Of a stretch of 64,000 nucleotides of DNA, positions 8,911 through 16,943 are shown one piece after another. The notes below the pieces were generated by a model. It was not told the origin of the DNA. It saw only the letters and a program-made list of their open reading frames with translations, and did not search any database. Position numbers and translations under genes: made by a program. The stretch lies in NCBI GenBank assembly GCA_035544875.1, contig DASZZP010000062.1, forward strand, positions 124,001-188,000. Reading direction: 5' to 3'. Every line of letters starts with the position of its first letter. The first letter of the stretch is position 1. This stretch comes from JASLEW01 sp035544875. Lineage in GTDB: Bacteria > Acidobacteriota > Thermoanaerobaculia > Multivoradales > UBA5704.

Positions 8911-8972
8911 GGTAGACTGGCGGCGCCCCGCTGCACCGCGCCGGTTCGAGCCGGCAGACATGGAGGCCATTC

Positions 8973-10352
8973 ATGACCCGAGGTCGCGGCCTGCTCATCG
9001 TTTCGGCGCTGGTCGTCGCGGCGCTCCTCCCGCTGGCTGGCGGCGGCCAGGCCGGCCGCGCCGCGGCGCCGGTGTCGGCATTGGCACCGGAACCTGCTGG
9101 CGGGTCGGGCTCGGCGGCCTCGCCCGGTTCGATCACCACGACCGCCATCCGCTGCGGCCGGCTGCTCGATCCGGCCTCCGGCACCGTGACCCCGGGCGCG
9201 GTGCTGCTGGCGCGTGGCGGTTGTATCGAGAAGGTCGGCGCCGGCCTGGCGGTTCCCGCCGGCGCTCGGCTGATCGACCTGTCCGCCTACACCGTCCTAC
9301 CCGGCCTGATCGATGGTCACACCCACATCCTGCTGCAGCCCGAGGACGAGCACGGCCCGCCTCCCGTCATCACCAAATCGATGGCGTATCGCACCGTCCA
9401 GGGCGTCGCCGCCGCCCGCCGCGACCTCGAGGCCGGGTTCACCACCATGCGCGACCTCGACAGCGAAGGCGCGGGTTTTGCCGACGTGGCGATCCGCGAC
9501 GCCATCAACGCCGGGATCATCCCGGGGCCGCGCCTGCTGGTCTCGACGCTGGCCCTGACCATCACCGGCGGCCACATGAACAACAGCGGGCTCAACCCCG
9601 ACCTGCAGGTCCCCGAGCCAGCGGCCCTCACCGACACGCTGCCCGCCATGATCGCCGAGGTGCGCCGGCAGGTGAAGTACGGCGCCGACTGGATCAAGAT
9701 CTACGCCACCGGCACCCTGCGCCACATCGATCCGGTGACGCTCGAGCCGCTGAGCCAGCTCTCTGAAGACGAGGTGCGAGCCATCGTCGCCGAGGCGGCC
9801 CGCTGGCACCGCGACGTCGCGGCCCACGCCTACGGCGGCGCCGGCGCCAAGAACGCCATCCGCGGCGGTGTGCGCTCGCTCGAGCACGGCATTCTGCTCG
9901 ACGACGAAGGGCTGCAGCTGATGCTCCAGCACGGCACTTTCTGGTGCCCGACCCTGTCCGTCTACGTGCCCGAGACGCCGGCTGACGACACCGAGATGCG
10001 GCGCCGCATCGTCGCCCACCACAGAGAGGTCTTCCAGAAAGCGATGCGCCTGGGGATCAAGATCGTCTTTGGCACCGACGTGGGCGCCTTCGAGCACGGC
10101 ACCTCGACGCGCGAGCTCGTGCGCATGGTCGACTACGGCATGCAGCCGCTCGAGGCCATCCGCTCGGCCACCGTGCGGGCCGCCGAGCTCCTCCGCCTGC
10201 AGGGCCAGATCGGCACCCTGGAGCCCGGAAAGTCCGCCGACCTCATCGCCGTCGCCGGCAACCCGCTCGACGACATCCGGGCCCTCACCCGCGTCGTCTT
10301 CGTGATGAAATCCGGCCAGGTTTACAAGAGTCCGCAGAACCCTGGACCCTGA
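8973..10352 (+). CDS. Exported metal-dependent amidohydrolase (Xaa-Pro dipeptidase / imidazolonepropionase-like)
   Basis: A 459-residue protein starting at an ATG six bases after GGAGG, with an N-terminal signal peptide (about 1-30). The metal site of the amidohydrolase superfamily is complete: His116-x-His118 in Gly-His-Thr-His, a Lys in Trp-Ile-Lys-Ile-Tyr-Ala-Thr-Gly that is usually carboxylated, His in Ala-His-Ala-Tyr-Gly, His in Leu-Glu-His-Gly, and Asp369 in Phe-Gly-Thr-Asp-Val-Gly. A C-terminal Gly-Lys-Ser-Ala-Asp-Leu-Ile motif closes the beta-sandwich. Such exported members hydrolyse cyclic amides or Xaa-Pro dipeptides; the substrate cannot be told. It converges on the M14 peptidase with only six bases between stop codons, and a shared role in peptide use is possible. 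Confidence 0.88.
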   Translation: MTRGRGLLIVSALVVAALLPLAGGGQAGRAAAPVSALAPEPAGGSGSAASPGSITTTAIRCGRLLDPASGTVTPGAVLLARGGCIEKVGAGLAVPAGARLIDLSAYTVLPGLIDGHTHILLQPEDEHGPPPVITKSMAYRTVQGVAAARRDLEAGFTTMRDLDSEGAGFADVAIRDAINAGIIPGPRLLVSTLALTITGGHMNNSGLNPDLQVPEPAALTDTLPAMIAEVRRQVKYGADWIKIYATGTLRHIDPVTLEPLSQLSEDEVRAIVAEAARWHRDVAAHAYGGAGAKNAIRGGVRSLEHGILLDDEGLQLMLQHGTFWCPTLSVYVPETPADDTEMRRRIVAHHREVFQKAMRLGIKIVFGTDVGAFEHGTSTRELVRMVDYGMQPLEAIRSATVRAAELLRLQGQIGTLEPGKSADLIAVAGNPLDDIRALTRVVFVMKSGQVYKSPQNPGP

Positions 10353-10358
10353 CCCGGT

Positions 10359-13300
10359 CTACTTCCCGGCCGCGGCCGCCGGCGCCTCGGGCGGCCAACC
10401 GAGGCCGAGACTGCCGGCATTGAAGATGGCATTGAAGACGAGCGCGAAGTCGCCTTGAGTGTTCATGCGCCACATAGGATTGTTGGCGAAAAGGAGAATG
10501 TGCCCTTTTCCGAGAGGGCTGTCGATGACCACCGGCGAGCCCGCGATCTCCTCGGCGCCTTCCAGCATCCCCGAGAGCAGAATCTTGTCGGTCTCTTTCG
10601 GAAACGACAGGATCACGCGCGGCCGGTCCTGGATCCTCGGGATGTAGGGTTCCGCAAAGACTGCGAAATCCTCGGGCGGCTGGAAACCCTCCTCGCCCGG
10701 ACCCGGCTTTGGCCGCTCGGGCGGCTCGACGTAGGAACGTCCCTGCGGCACGTCGGGATCGGTTGCGGAGCCGCGGCCGCTGGGGCGGCGGTTGCCGGGC
10801 GCCTCGGCTCGATCGCCTATCTTGAAGATCGGCGAGCCCGCGTACTGGATCGGCACCATCTCGTCGTAGCCGTAACCGACCGGGCTCTTCGCGTCGACCA
10901 GTCTCGCCTGCAGAATCGACCCGCGCGCCTTGAGCTTCTCCGATGGCGTGACTCGGACGTGGCGCGCGAGACCGTACTGCACCGCCCACGCCGCGGCGTC
11001 GCGCACCGCGATCAGCAGCCCGCCATCCTCCACGAACCGCTGGAGGCTCGCGACGCCGGCGAGCCCTAGCCCGGGGCGCATGTCGTCCGTTTCGTCGACA
11101 CCTAGGTTCGGGGTCAGCTCCGTCTTCTTCCAGGGCAGCGGCGCGCCGGGCGGCATGCCGTTGACGATGTCCGTCGGCTCGCCGCCCGCGGGTGGGAAGA
11201 CGATGGCGTCGTACTTGCTGTGCAAGTCGGCGATGCCCGCGACCTGCTGCGTCGAGATGTAGGCATACGGCACCTGCAAACTGTCGAAGGCGAGCCGGAA
11301 CCAACCCTCCTCCTGGGTATTGAGCCAGGTGTGCAAGATCGCGATCCGCGGCAGCGGCATCTCATGCGTCTTCACCGCCGGCCACGCATCGAGGACTTCG
11401 TACTTGAGGCTGCCCGCGGACGCGATCGCCTTCTGCACGCGATCGGACGCTTCCACGACGATCGTTCCGGCAGGAAGAGTGCCGCTGTTGCGCTTGAGGT
11501 CTCCCTCCAGCACGGCGAACTTCACGTCCGCGAGCTCGTAGCGGAGGCGAACGAGATCGGTGTCGGCGTTGTTGGAGATGGCGATCGCCCGGCCCCTGGC
11601 CGCGGCCTCGTGCGGCTTCAGACGGCCGTCCCACGGATGCATCGGCACCTTGAGCACGTCCCGGTTGACGATGCGCTTGCAATCGACGTTCTTGGTGTAG
11701 CTCAGGGTCCAGCCGGTGTCGTCGTACACCCGCTCCTGGCCGAGAACGTACTGGGTGTCGAAGAGCGCGTCAGCCAGGCGGCTGTATGGCTGGTCCAGCC
11801 GGATCACGAAGCTGCCCGCTGCGAAGGCGATTTCCTCCTTCTCCGGCTTCGCGTCCTTTGCCGGCTGCTTGGCAGTTTCCTTCCCGGCCTTCTCGCCGTC
11901 TTTGTGCTCCGCCGTCCCCTTCTCATCGTCCCGCTTCCGACCTGCCGGAAGTGCCGCAACAGGCGAAAGCTGCGGCCTTGGCGGCCAGCCCGGCTTGATC
12001 GTGAAGGCCTGATCGGCCTGCTGGATCTCGATGCCCATCGACCGCAGCAGGTTCAGGAGATCGCGAAGCTGGCCCAGGCGCTTTTGATCGCCGGGGAAGA
12101 CGTAGGCCGCCGGCCCCTCGGTCGAGGCCTTGGCGATCGAGCGCCTGGCGAGCGTCCAGAAGGTCTGCAACATGTGCTCGCGGTTGTCGGCCATGTACTT
12201 GAGCGCCACCAGGACCCCGCTCTGTTGATAGTTCACGTTATTGCGGAGCGACCACCGGACCTTGGGATACGGCGGGTTCGGCCGGAACCAGTCGCGTTGG
12301 CTCTGGGCGCGCACTACACGGTCCTCGGTCGAGGGCAGCAGATTGCCGAAGGTCTCGTAGAAGCGACCGATCGAGTTGTGGCCGTGGGCGATCCAGAACA
12401 TGTAGTTGGGCGCCCATCCGTCGTAGAAGCCGTGCGTCCACACCCCCACCAGCCCTTTCTCGGTCAGGGTCTGGACCTCGTTGTAGGCCATGCGGTGCCA
12501 CTCGTCGATCGCGATCGGGTCGAGCGCCGGATTGTAGGGGCCGGTGCCGGTCGAGATGTAGAGAAACGGAATCGACTCGTGGAGATCATGCAGCACCTGC
12601 GGATGCCAGGCGAAATACGCGCCGAGCACGTTGCGGGTGAGATTGAGACCGATGCCCATCGCATCGCGGTTGTTGTCGTGGGCGGCGTAGTGACCCCAGT
12701 ACATCAGCGGCGGCAGCGCCGACTTCGGATGCGCCTGGTGCCAGCGCGCGAGGTCGACCATGCGGTCGCGCCCGTCGACTTCCAGGACCGGCGTGATCAG
12801 GGTGATGACGTTCTCGCGGATGCCGCGGACGAGAGGAGTTTCTTCAACCACCAGCCGGTACGCAAGCTCCATCAGCATCTCCGGGGAGCCGGTCTCCGGC
12901 GAGTGCATCGCGCCGGTCAGGTAGTACATCGGCTTGCCGGTCTTGACGAGCTGCGCCGCTTCGTCCTCGGATAGCTTACGGGGATCCGCCAGCTTGCCGG
13001 TGATCTCCTTGTAGGAGTCGAGACGGTGGATGGTCTCTTCGTCGGCGATCGCCACCAGGATCATCTCGCGCCCCTCTTCGGACTTGCCGATCGAGAAGAC
13101 CTTGAGGCGGGGCGAGGCCGCTTCGAGGGCACGCATGTAGCGGTGAACGTCCTCGGCATACGTGAGGTGATCCGGCGCACCCGCGACGTAACCGTTGAAC
13201 TTTTCCGGCGTCGGGACCTTGTCGGACAACGGCAGATGATCGACCAGATCGGTCATGAACTCCGGTCCGGTGGTGAAGTCGCGGATCTTCCTCGAGTACC

Positions 13301-13400
13301 CCTGATCCCACTCCGGGTGCTTCTCGAGCGGCTCCGTCGAAGACGCGACGCCGGGCACGAACAGGACCAGCGCCAGGATCAGCATGGGCGTTAGTTTCAT
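10359..13400 (-). CDS. Exported M14-family zinc carboxypeptidase-like protein with long C-terminal extension
   Basis: About 1013 residues from the ATG at 13400, five bases after AGAGG; a GTG two codons upstream is possible. A signal peptide covers about 1-22. The peptidase domain (about 75-400) shows the M14 zinc ligands His166 and Glu169 in Met-His-Ser-Pro-Glu-Thr-Gly, an Asn-Asn-Arg-Asp segment at about 242-246 where the substrate-binding Arg is expected, and a third zinc His in His-Asp-Leu-His-Glu (271-275). The last 500 residues are not peptidase; a stretch with Ile-Ala-Ile-Leu-His-Thr-Trp-Leu resembles a class I glutamine amidotransferase-like fold. Family members of this size occur in exported protein-degradation sets. 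A charged Lys/Glu-rich linker separates the halves. Confidence 0.87.
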   Translation of the reverse strand: MKLTPMLILALVLFVPGVASSTEPLEKHPEWDQGYSRKIRDFTTGPEFMTDLVDHLPLSDKVPTPEKFNGYVAGAPDHLTYAEDVHRYMRALEAASPRLKVFSIGKSEEGREMILVAIADEETIHRLDSYKEITGKLADPRKLSEDEAAQLVKTGKPMYYLTGAMHSPETGSPEMLMELAYRLVVEETPLVRGIRENVITLITPVLEVDGRDRMVDLARWHQAHPKSALPPLMYWGHYAAHDNNRDAMGIGLNLTRNVLGAYFAWHPQVLHDLHESIPFLYISTGTGPYNPALDPIAIDEWHRMAYNEVQTLTEKGLVGVWTHGFYDGWAPNYMFWIAHGHNSIGRFYETFGNLLPSTEDRVVRAQSQRDWFRPNPPYPKVRWSLRNNVNYQQSGVLVALKYMADNREHMLQTFWTLARRSIAKASTEGPAAYVFPGDQKRLGQLRDLLNLLRSMGIEIQQADQAFTIKPGWPPRPQLSPVAALPAGRKRDDEKGTAEHKDGEKAGKETAKQPAKDAKPEKEEIAFAAGSFVIRLDQPYSRLADALFDTQYVLGQERVYDDTGWTLSYTKNVDCKRIVNRDVLKVPMHPWDGRLKPHEAAARGRAIAISNNADTDLVRLRYELADVKFAVLEGDLKRNSGTLPAGTIVVEASDRVQKAIASAGSLKYEVLDAWPAVKTHEMPLPRIAILHTWLNTQEEGWFRLAFDSLQVPYAYISTQQVAGIADLHSKYDAIVFPPAGGEPTDIVNGMPPGAPLPWKKTELTPNLGVDETDDMRPGLGLAGVASLQRFVEDGGLLIAVRDAAAWAVQYGLARHVRVTPSEKLKARGSILQARLVDAKSPVGYGYDEMVPIQYAGSPIFKIGDRAEAPGNRRPSGRGSATDPDVPQGRSYVEPPERPKPGPGEEGFQPPEDFAVFAEPYIPRIQDRPRVILSFPKETDKILLSGMLEGAEEIAGSPVVIDSPLGKGHILLFANNPMWRMNTQGDFALVFNAIFNAGSLGLGWPPEAPAAAAGK

Positions 13401-13634
13401 GGTCACCTCTGAGAGTCGGGTCTACGACCGCGGACTGTACCACCATCGGCCAAGCGGTCGAGTCGGGCGCTCCACCAGCTTTCGGCCAGGGGCCGAGAGG
13501 AGGATCTTGCCGACCGGCCCGGCGGAGGAGACCACATGCCGAAACATCTAACCATAAGAGAATGAACAGCTTACTTTTTCGCGCCGATCGTCCAGCTCCG
13601 CGATCGTCCCAGGTTCAGGCTATAGTCGCTTCGG

Positions 13635-14441
13635 ATGCAGAATTCCTATTTCGACCTCACCAAGGAGCTGAACAAAGAGGGACCGATCGCGGCGCTCGCC
13701 TCCGGCCAGGCGGTGGTGTTCTACCGGCTCGCCATGATGAGCAAGGATGGAGACTGGATTCTCAGGGAGACCCTCGAGGCCTGCCGGCGGGTGCTCGCCG
13801 TGCTCGGGCGACACGGTGCCCGATATCGTCCCGGCGCTCCCCTCGACCTCCGGTGGCTTGCCGGTGGCTGGTCGAGCCACTTCGAGTTCTTCGACCCCAA
13901 GAGCCGGCGCATCCGTTGCGACTTCCTGACCCGGCCGCCTCGCGTCCGGCCCGAGGAGTTGGCGGCTCTCTTCGCGCCGCGCGGCGAGCCGATGATCGTC
14001 GTGCAAATCGAGCCACTGATTCGGATGAAACAGACCCAGCGGGCGAAGGACTACCCCGTGGTCGGCGAGCTCGCCCGGCTGCTCCCTCCGGAGCGGGAGA
14101 TCGAGCTGACGACCGACCCCGATCGGGTCCTCGCGCTTGCGCCCCTCCACGGTCAACGCTCGGAGCGCCGGGCGATCCAGGCCGCTCACGCAGGCCGGTC
14201 GCGCGAGGAGATCGTCGTGGAGCTGGCGCGGGAAGCCGACCGGATGCAGACCGAGGACCGGGCGCGGCTCGAGCGGTACCGCGCCGCTTCGGAGGTATTT
14301 CTGCGGGAGTTTCAGGCGGCCGACATTGCGGCACTGCCTCTCCCCGATGCCCACCAGCGCCTGCTCGAGCTCGCTCAGCGCTGGCTGCCCCTCGATCCCC
14401 TCGCGGCTACTGGAGACGTGGAGCATGGAACTGCTAAGTGA
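13635..14441 (+). CDS. Possible nucleotidyltransferase-fold protein
   Basis: A 268-residue protein of uncertain family. The segment at about 65-100 has Leu-Ala-Gly-Gly-Trp followed 20 residues later by Arg-Ile-Arg-Cys-Asp-Phe-Leu-Thr. This is arranged like the Gly-rich turn and metal-binding Asp of minimal nucleotidyltransferases. A later Leu-Ile-Arg-Met-Lys-x8-Tyr-Pro-Val-Val-Gly-Glu-Leu resembles their C-terminal helix. A canonical Gly-Ser-x-Asp-x-Asp is not seen, so the call is tentative. It overlaps the next small gene by 17 bases and starts the accessory region. A TATAGT at 13621-13626, just upstream, may be a -10 element. A toxin-like or defence role is possible by analogy with MNT/AbiEii pairs, but not shown. 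Confidence 0.45.
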   Translation: MQNSYFDLTKELNKEGPIAALASGQAVVFYRLAMMSKDGDWILRETLEACRRVLAVLGRHGARYRPGAPLDLRWLAGGWSSHFEFFDPKSRRIRCDFLTRPPRVRPEELAALFAPRGEPMIVVQIEPLIRMKQTQRAKDYPVVGELARLLPPEREIELTTDPDRVLALAPLHGQRSERRAIQAAHAGRSREEIVVELAREADRMQTEDRARLERYRAASEVFLREFQAADIAALPLPDAHQRLLELAQRWLPLDPLAATGDVEHGTAK

Positions 14442-14643
14442 AGACGACCTGAACCTGAAGGAGATGACTCCCGAAGAGCTCGATCGCGCTTGGGACCTCT
14501 GGTTCGATCTCGCGCAGGCTACGAATGACTTCGATCCACCCTACTCCCATGGGGTCTTCGTCCTCTGCCAGCTTGCGCCGCGCCGCGAGACCTCGGCCGG
14601 CGTCGAGTCGGTCCCGGTTGAGTCAAATGACGACACCGCCTAG
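14425..14643 (+). CDS. Small hypothetical protein paired with the upstream gene
   Basis: A 72-residue acidic protein, not recognised. The ATG at 14425 lies inside the last codons of the preceding gene (17-base overlap) and has GGAG just upstream, so the two are co-translated. Visible features are a Thr-Pro-Glu-Glu-Leu-Asp-Arg-Ala-Trp-Asp-Leu-Trp-Phe-Asp-Leu helix and an Asn-Asp-Phe-Asp-Pro-Pro-Tyr-Ser-His-Gly block that looks conserved rather than random. It could be the partner of a two-gene module. Its 3' end overlaps the convergent gene on the other strand by about 21 bases. Confidence 0.55.
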   Translation: MELLSEDDLNLKEMTPEELDRAWDLWFDLAQATNDFDPPYSHGVFVLCQLAPRRETSAGVESVPVESNDDTA

Positions 14644-15159
14644 CCGCCGCCTAAAACGGATGGGAGTGAACGCGGGTATCTCCAAAGGCTCGAGGAGCGG
14701 TTGACCAGAGCGCCAGCAGGCTACCGGAGAGCCTTTTTCGCCTGTGGTGTAGTAGTGCAGGAGGTAGCCGGTGTCGGCCGCGGAGAAATCCGCCAGCCAC
14801 TGGTCGAGGTCTGCAGCCCCAATATCGTGAAGTAGCTTCAGGCCGTACCTGGAGGCATCTCGCTCGTAGGCAGCAACTTCAACGAGATCCTCCGCGGAGT
14901 AAGTGCGCGGCTCTTTGGTTCCTATGTCCGGTGCATGACCTGAGAGGTTCCACTGTACTGTGTGCCCGAAGAGGTGAACAAGGGTGAACAACGTCAGTTC
15001 AGGATTCTGGTCCTGATCGACGAAGATCTCCCTGCCGTCTAGGTCGCCGATGAAAGGAGGTGGCATATTCCCAAACGTCACGGGAATACGGTAGCGCTCC
15101 TCGAGATGCGAGACTACTCGCGCGATTACCTTCCGCAGGCGCTCTCGGCGCGGTTTCAT
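14623..15159 (-). CDS. IrrE/ImmA-like metallopeptidase-fold protein with altered zinc motif
   Basis: A 178-residue protein. The centre carries Phe-Thr-Leu-Val-His-Leu-Phe-Gly-His-Thr-Val, placed like the HExxH helix of ImmA/IrrE-type peptidases, but the catalytic Glu is replaced by Leu (His-Leu-Phe-Gly-His). A downstream Glu-Val-Ala-Ala-Tyr-Glu-Arg-Asp-Ala could supply the third metal ligand. The family has not been verified; the fold is inferred from spacing and from the predicted strand Gly-Arg-Glu-Ile-Phe-Val-Asp before the helix. If correct, the protein may bind zinc but not cut peptides by the usual mechanism. It lies in the accessory island, convergent with the small gene above. Confidence 0.5.
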   Translation of the reverse strand: MKPRRERLRKVIARVVSHLEERYRIPVTFGNMPPPFIGDLDGREIFVDQDQNPELTLFTLVHLFGHTVQWNLSGHAPDIGTKEPRTYSAEDLVEVAAYERDASRYGLKLLHDIGAADLDQWLADFSAADTGYLLHYYTTGEKGSPVACWRSGQPLLEPLEIPAFTPIRFRRRLGGVVI

Positions 15160-15304
15160 TGCTGGATCTCTGCAGCGGGGACTATATGGGCGCCGTCACG
15201 ACAGGGTCAATGGCCCGCCGCTCTGGGGGATAGACACGCGCGGGTGAGTGACCTCGCCTGCATCTCGCCGGCCGAGGGTGCCACCCGCGAGGAGGCATCG
15301 CGAC

Positions 15305-15500
15305 ATGTCCATGACCCGGCCAACCGCTGAGGCGTCGGCCGGCCGCCGGCCGGTGGCGCTGATCTCCGGCGTCAGTGGCGGCCTCGGTTCAACGGTGCTG
15401 CCGATGTTCCTCGATGCCGGGTTCCTCGTCACCGGCGTCGCTCTCGGCTGGCCGCAGCCGCCAGCGCGGCGGGTGGAGCTGCTCACCCCTGACAGCAGAC
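15305..15500 (+). pseudogene. Short-chain dehydrogenase, 5' fragment
   Basis: The start is intact: an ATG nine bases after GAGGAGG, then an SDR N-terminus with Val-Ala-Leu-Ile-Ser-Gly-Val-Ser-Gly-Gly-Leu-Gly, the TGxxxGxG NAD(P)-binding turn, and the following helix and strand (Phe-Leu-Val-Thr-Gly-Val). Similarity stops after about 65 residues; the frame then runs without SDR features into the 3' end of the opposite-strand methyltransferase. A full SDR needs about 240 residues with the Tyr-xxx-Lys pair, which is absent. The break near 15,500 probably marks an insertion or deletion boundary of the island. Confidence 0.6.
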
Positions 15501-15544
15501 CTAACGCGGTCGCCGGCCGCCAACGAGGTCGTCGAGCAGGCCGT

Positions 15545-16474
15545 TTAGGCTCGCTTTTTCGCGACCATGACCGCGAAGTCACTGGTCAAGATTCCATGCC
15601 GGATAAGGCGCTGTTCAATATAGCCCAGGCTCCGCACCAAGGCGACGTCCTCTTCCCGATCTGGCTCGAAGTTGTGAATGATGTCCTCGAGCAAGGGACC
15701 AAGGACCGTACCTCCATAGTCCTTGCGATAGACGAGATCAAATTGATCAGCGACAACCGACGGAATCTCAGGCGATCGCACCGCTTCTGACGGATCTGCA
15801 ATGATCCATTCCGCGATGGATCGGCGACTGTACTCCGTCTTCAAATGCCCGTCGCGCAGTGTCCGCAATCTCGGCGGCAGAAGTGCGAGCAATTCACGGA
15901 CCACTTCGAGTTGCGTCTCTCCGAACTGTTGGCGAGCCGGTCCGACATACTCGTTGACGAGCAGGGCGCCACCGGGCTTGAGACTCTGCTCTACCGCCGC
16001 CAAGCAAGTTTCGAGGTCAGCTACATGATGCAAGGCCATGGCGAATAGGGCGACATCGAAGCTTTCCGCCGGCAGTTGAGGATGCTCGATGTCCATCACG
16101 CCGAATTCGAGTCGCTCGGCGACTTCGGCGTCGACCGCCGCTCGCGTTGCAGCTGCCACGGCACCAGGAGACAAGTCGAAGCCCCAGAGGTGGCCGAATA
16201 AGTGGTTTCTGGCCCCGAAGATCTCCGTACCGCCGATGCCGCAGCCCAGGCTTACCCACCGCCCGTCGCGCGCCAATCCCAGCTGAGCGGCCGCATCGAC
16301 CATCCAGTTACGGCGCCGCTGTCCGGTAAGCAGCGGCTGCACGTAGTCCCACATCACGATCGGGCTGTCGAGCCAGCCCCGACGAGAATCCACCTGGCGA
16401 GCAAGGGCGACCTCCGTCCATAAATCCTCGACACGCTGAGAGTAACTACGCGGCTCGTTCACTTGGCGGTCCAA
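15545..16474 (-). CDS. Class I SAM-dependent methyltransferase
   Basis: About 309 residues from a TTG; a GTG at 16462 is an alternative start. The Rossmann core is clear: motif I Trp-Val-Ser-Leu-Gly-Cys-Gly-Ile-Gly-Gly near residue 95, Gly-Phe-Asp-Leu-Ser-Pro-Gly at motif post I, Asp-Val-Ala-Leu-Phe-Ala-Met-Ala-Leu-His-His at motif II, and Leu-Lys-Pro-Gly-Gly-Ala-Leu at motif III. The C-terminal part (from about 200) is a helical extension. The acceptor cannot be predicted: small molecule, sugar and lipid are all possible. It stands alone between the truncated SDR and the CcbP/TOTE pair and is probably island cargo. Confidence 0.82.
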   Translation of the reverse strand: MDRQVNEPRSYSQRVEDLWTEVALARQVDSRRGWLDSPIVMWDYVQPLLTGQRRRNWMVDAAAQLGLARDGRWVSLGCGIGGTEIFGARNHLFGHLWGFDLSPGAVAAATRAAVDAEVAERLEFGVMDIEHPQLPAESFDVALFAMALHHVADLETCLAAVEQSLKPGGALLVNEYVGPARQQFGETQLEVVRELLALLPPRLRTLRDGHLKTEYSRRSIAEWIIADPSEAVRSPEIPSVVADQFDLVYRKDYGGTVLGPLLEDIIHNFEPDREEDVALVRSLGYIEQRLIRHGILTSDFAVMVAKKRA

Positions 16475-16565
16475 AGTGGTTCAAAGATCGGAGCTGAACA
16501 TGACAAGGTTCGTCTGCCTGCCCTGGCTGCTAAGTAGCCCGAGCACGCCCTGATCCCTACTCCGG

Positions 16566-16943
16566 TCATTTCATCCGACCTCCACGTGCCCAGTACCCGT
16601 AGGCGTCGATCCATTCGGCGCCCTGCGGCCGTGGCACCGGAAGCGGTAGCTCAAGAAGACAGATGGCCTGTCGAGCCCGACCTCGCGTGCAGATGGCGAC
16701 GATCTCCTCCTCGTCGGTCATGTCAATGCGCTCGACCGTCACGCGCACACCGAGCACATCGGTCTGAAAGGGCAGCTCGAGGTTATCTTCAAGCATCGTG
16801 TAGAGACCGAGCCTTTGCTCGGACTCGTCATGGCAATCAATGGTGGCTTCCTCGATCAGCTCGAAGAGCTTAGCTCTGGCGACCTTGTCACGCGGACCAG
16901 GTGAAGATTCCTTCTTGGTGCCGGCTCTAATTCGCTTGGTCAC
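16566..16943 (-). CDS. CcbP-like putative calcium-binding protein
   Basis: A 125-residue protein beginning at a GTG that overlaps the stop of the upstream TOTE gene (GTGA), so the two are translationally coupled. Its core resembles the CcbP family first described as a cyanobacterial calcium-binding protein: Ala-Thr-Ile-Asp-Cys-His-Asp-Glu-Ser-Glu-Gln near residue 33, Leu-Glu-Asp-Asn-Leu-Glu-Leu-Pro-Phe near 52, then a small barrel with acidic surface residues and a closing Gly-Ala-Glu-Trp-Ile-Asp-Ala-Tyr. CcbP proteins lack EF hands and bind calcium through acidic surface patches. The basic N-terminus (Lys/Arg-rich) may be a flexible tail. Its role next to a helicase is unknown. Confidence 0.6.
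   Translation of the reverse strand: MTKRIRAGTKKESSPGPRDKVARAKLFELIEEATIDCHDESEQRLGLYTMLEDNLELPFQTDVLGVRVTVERIDMTDEEEIVAICTRGRARQAICLLELPLPVPRPQGAEWIDAYGYWARGGRMK

Noticed and set aside
8911..8972. Promoter between the chemosensory operon and the amidohydrolase gene
   Set aside because: The gap is short and GC-rich and I could not identify a convincing -35/-10 pair, so none is reported.
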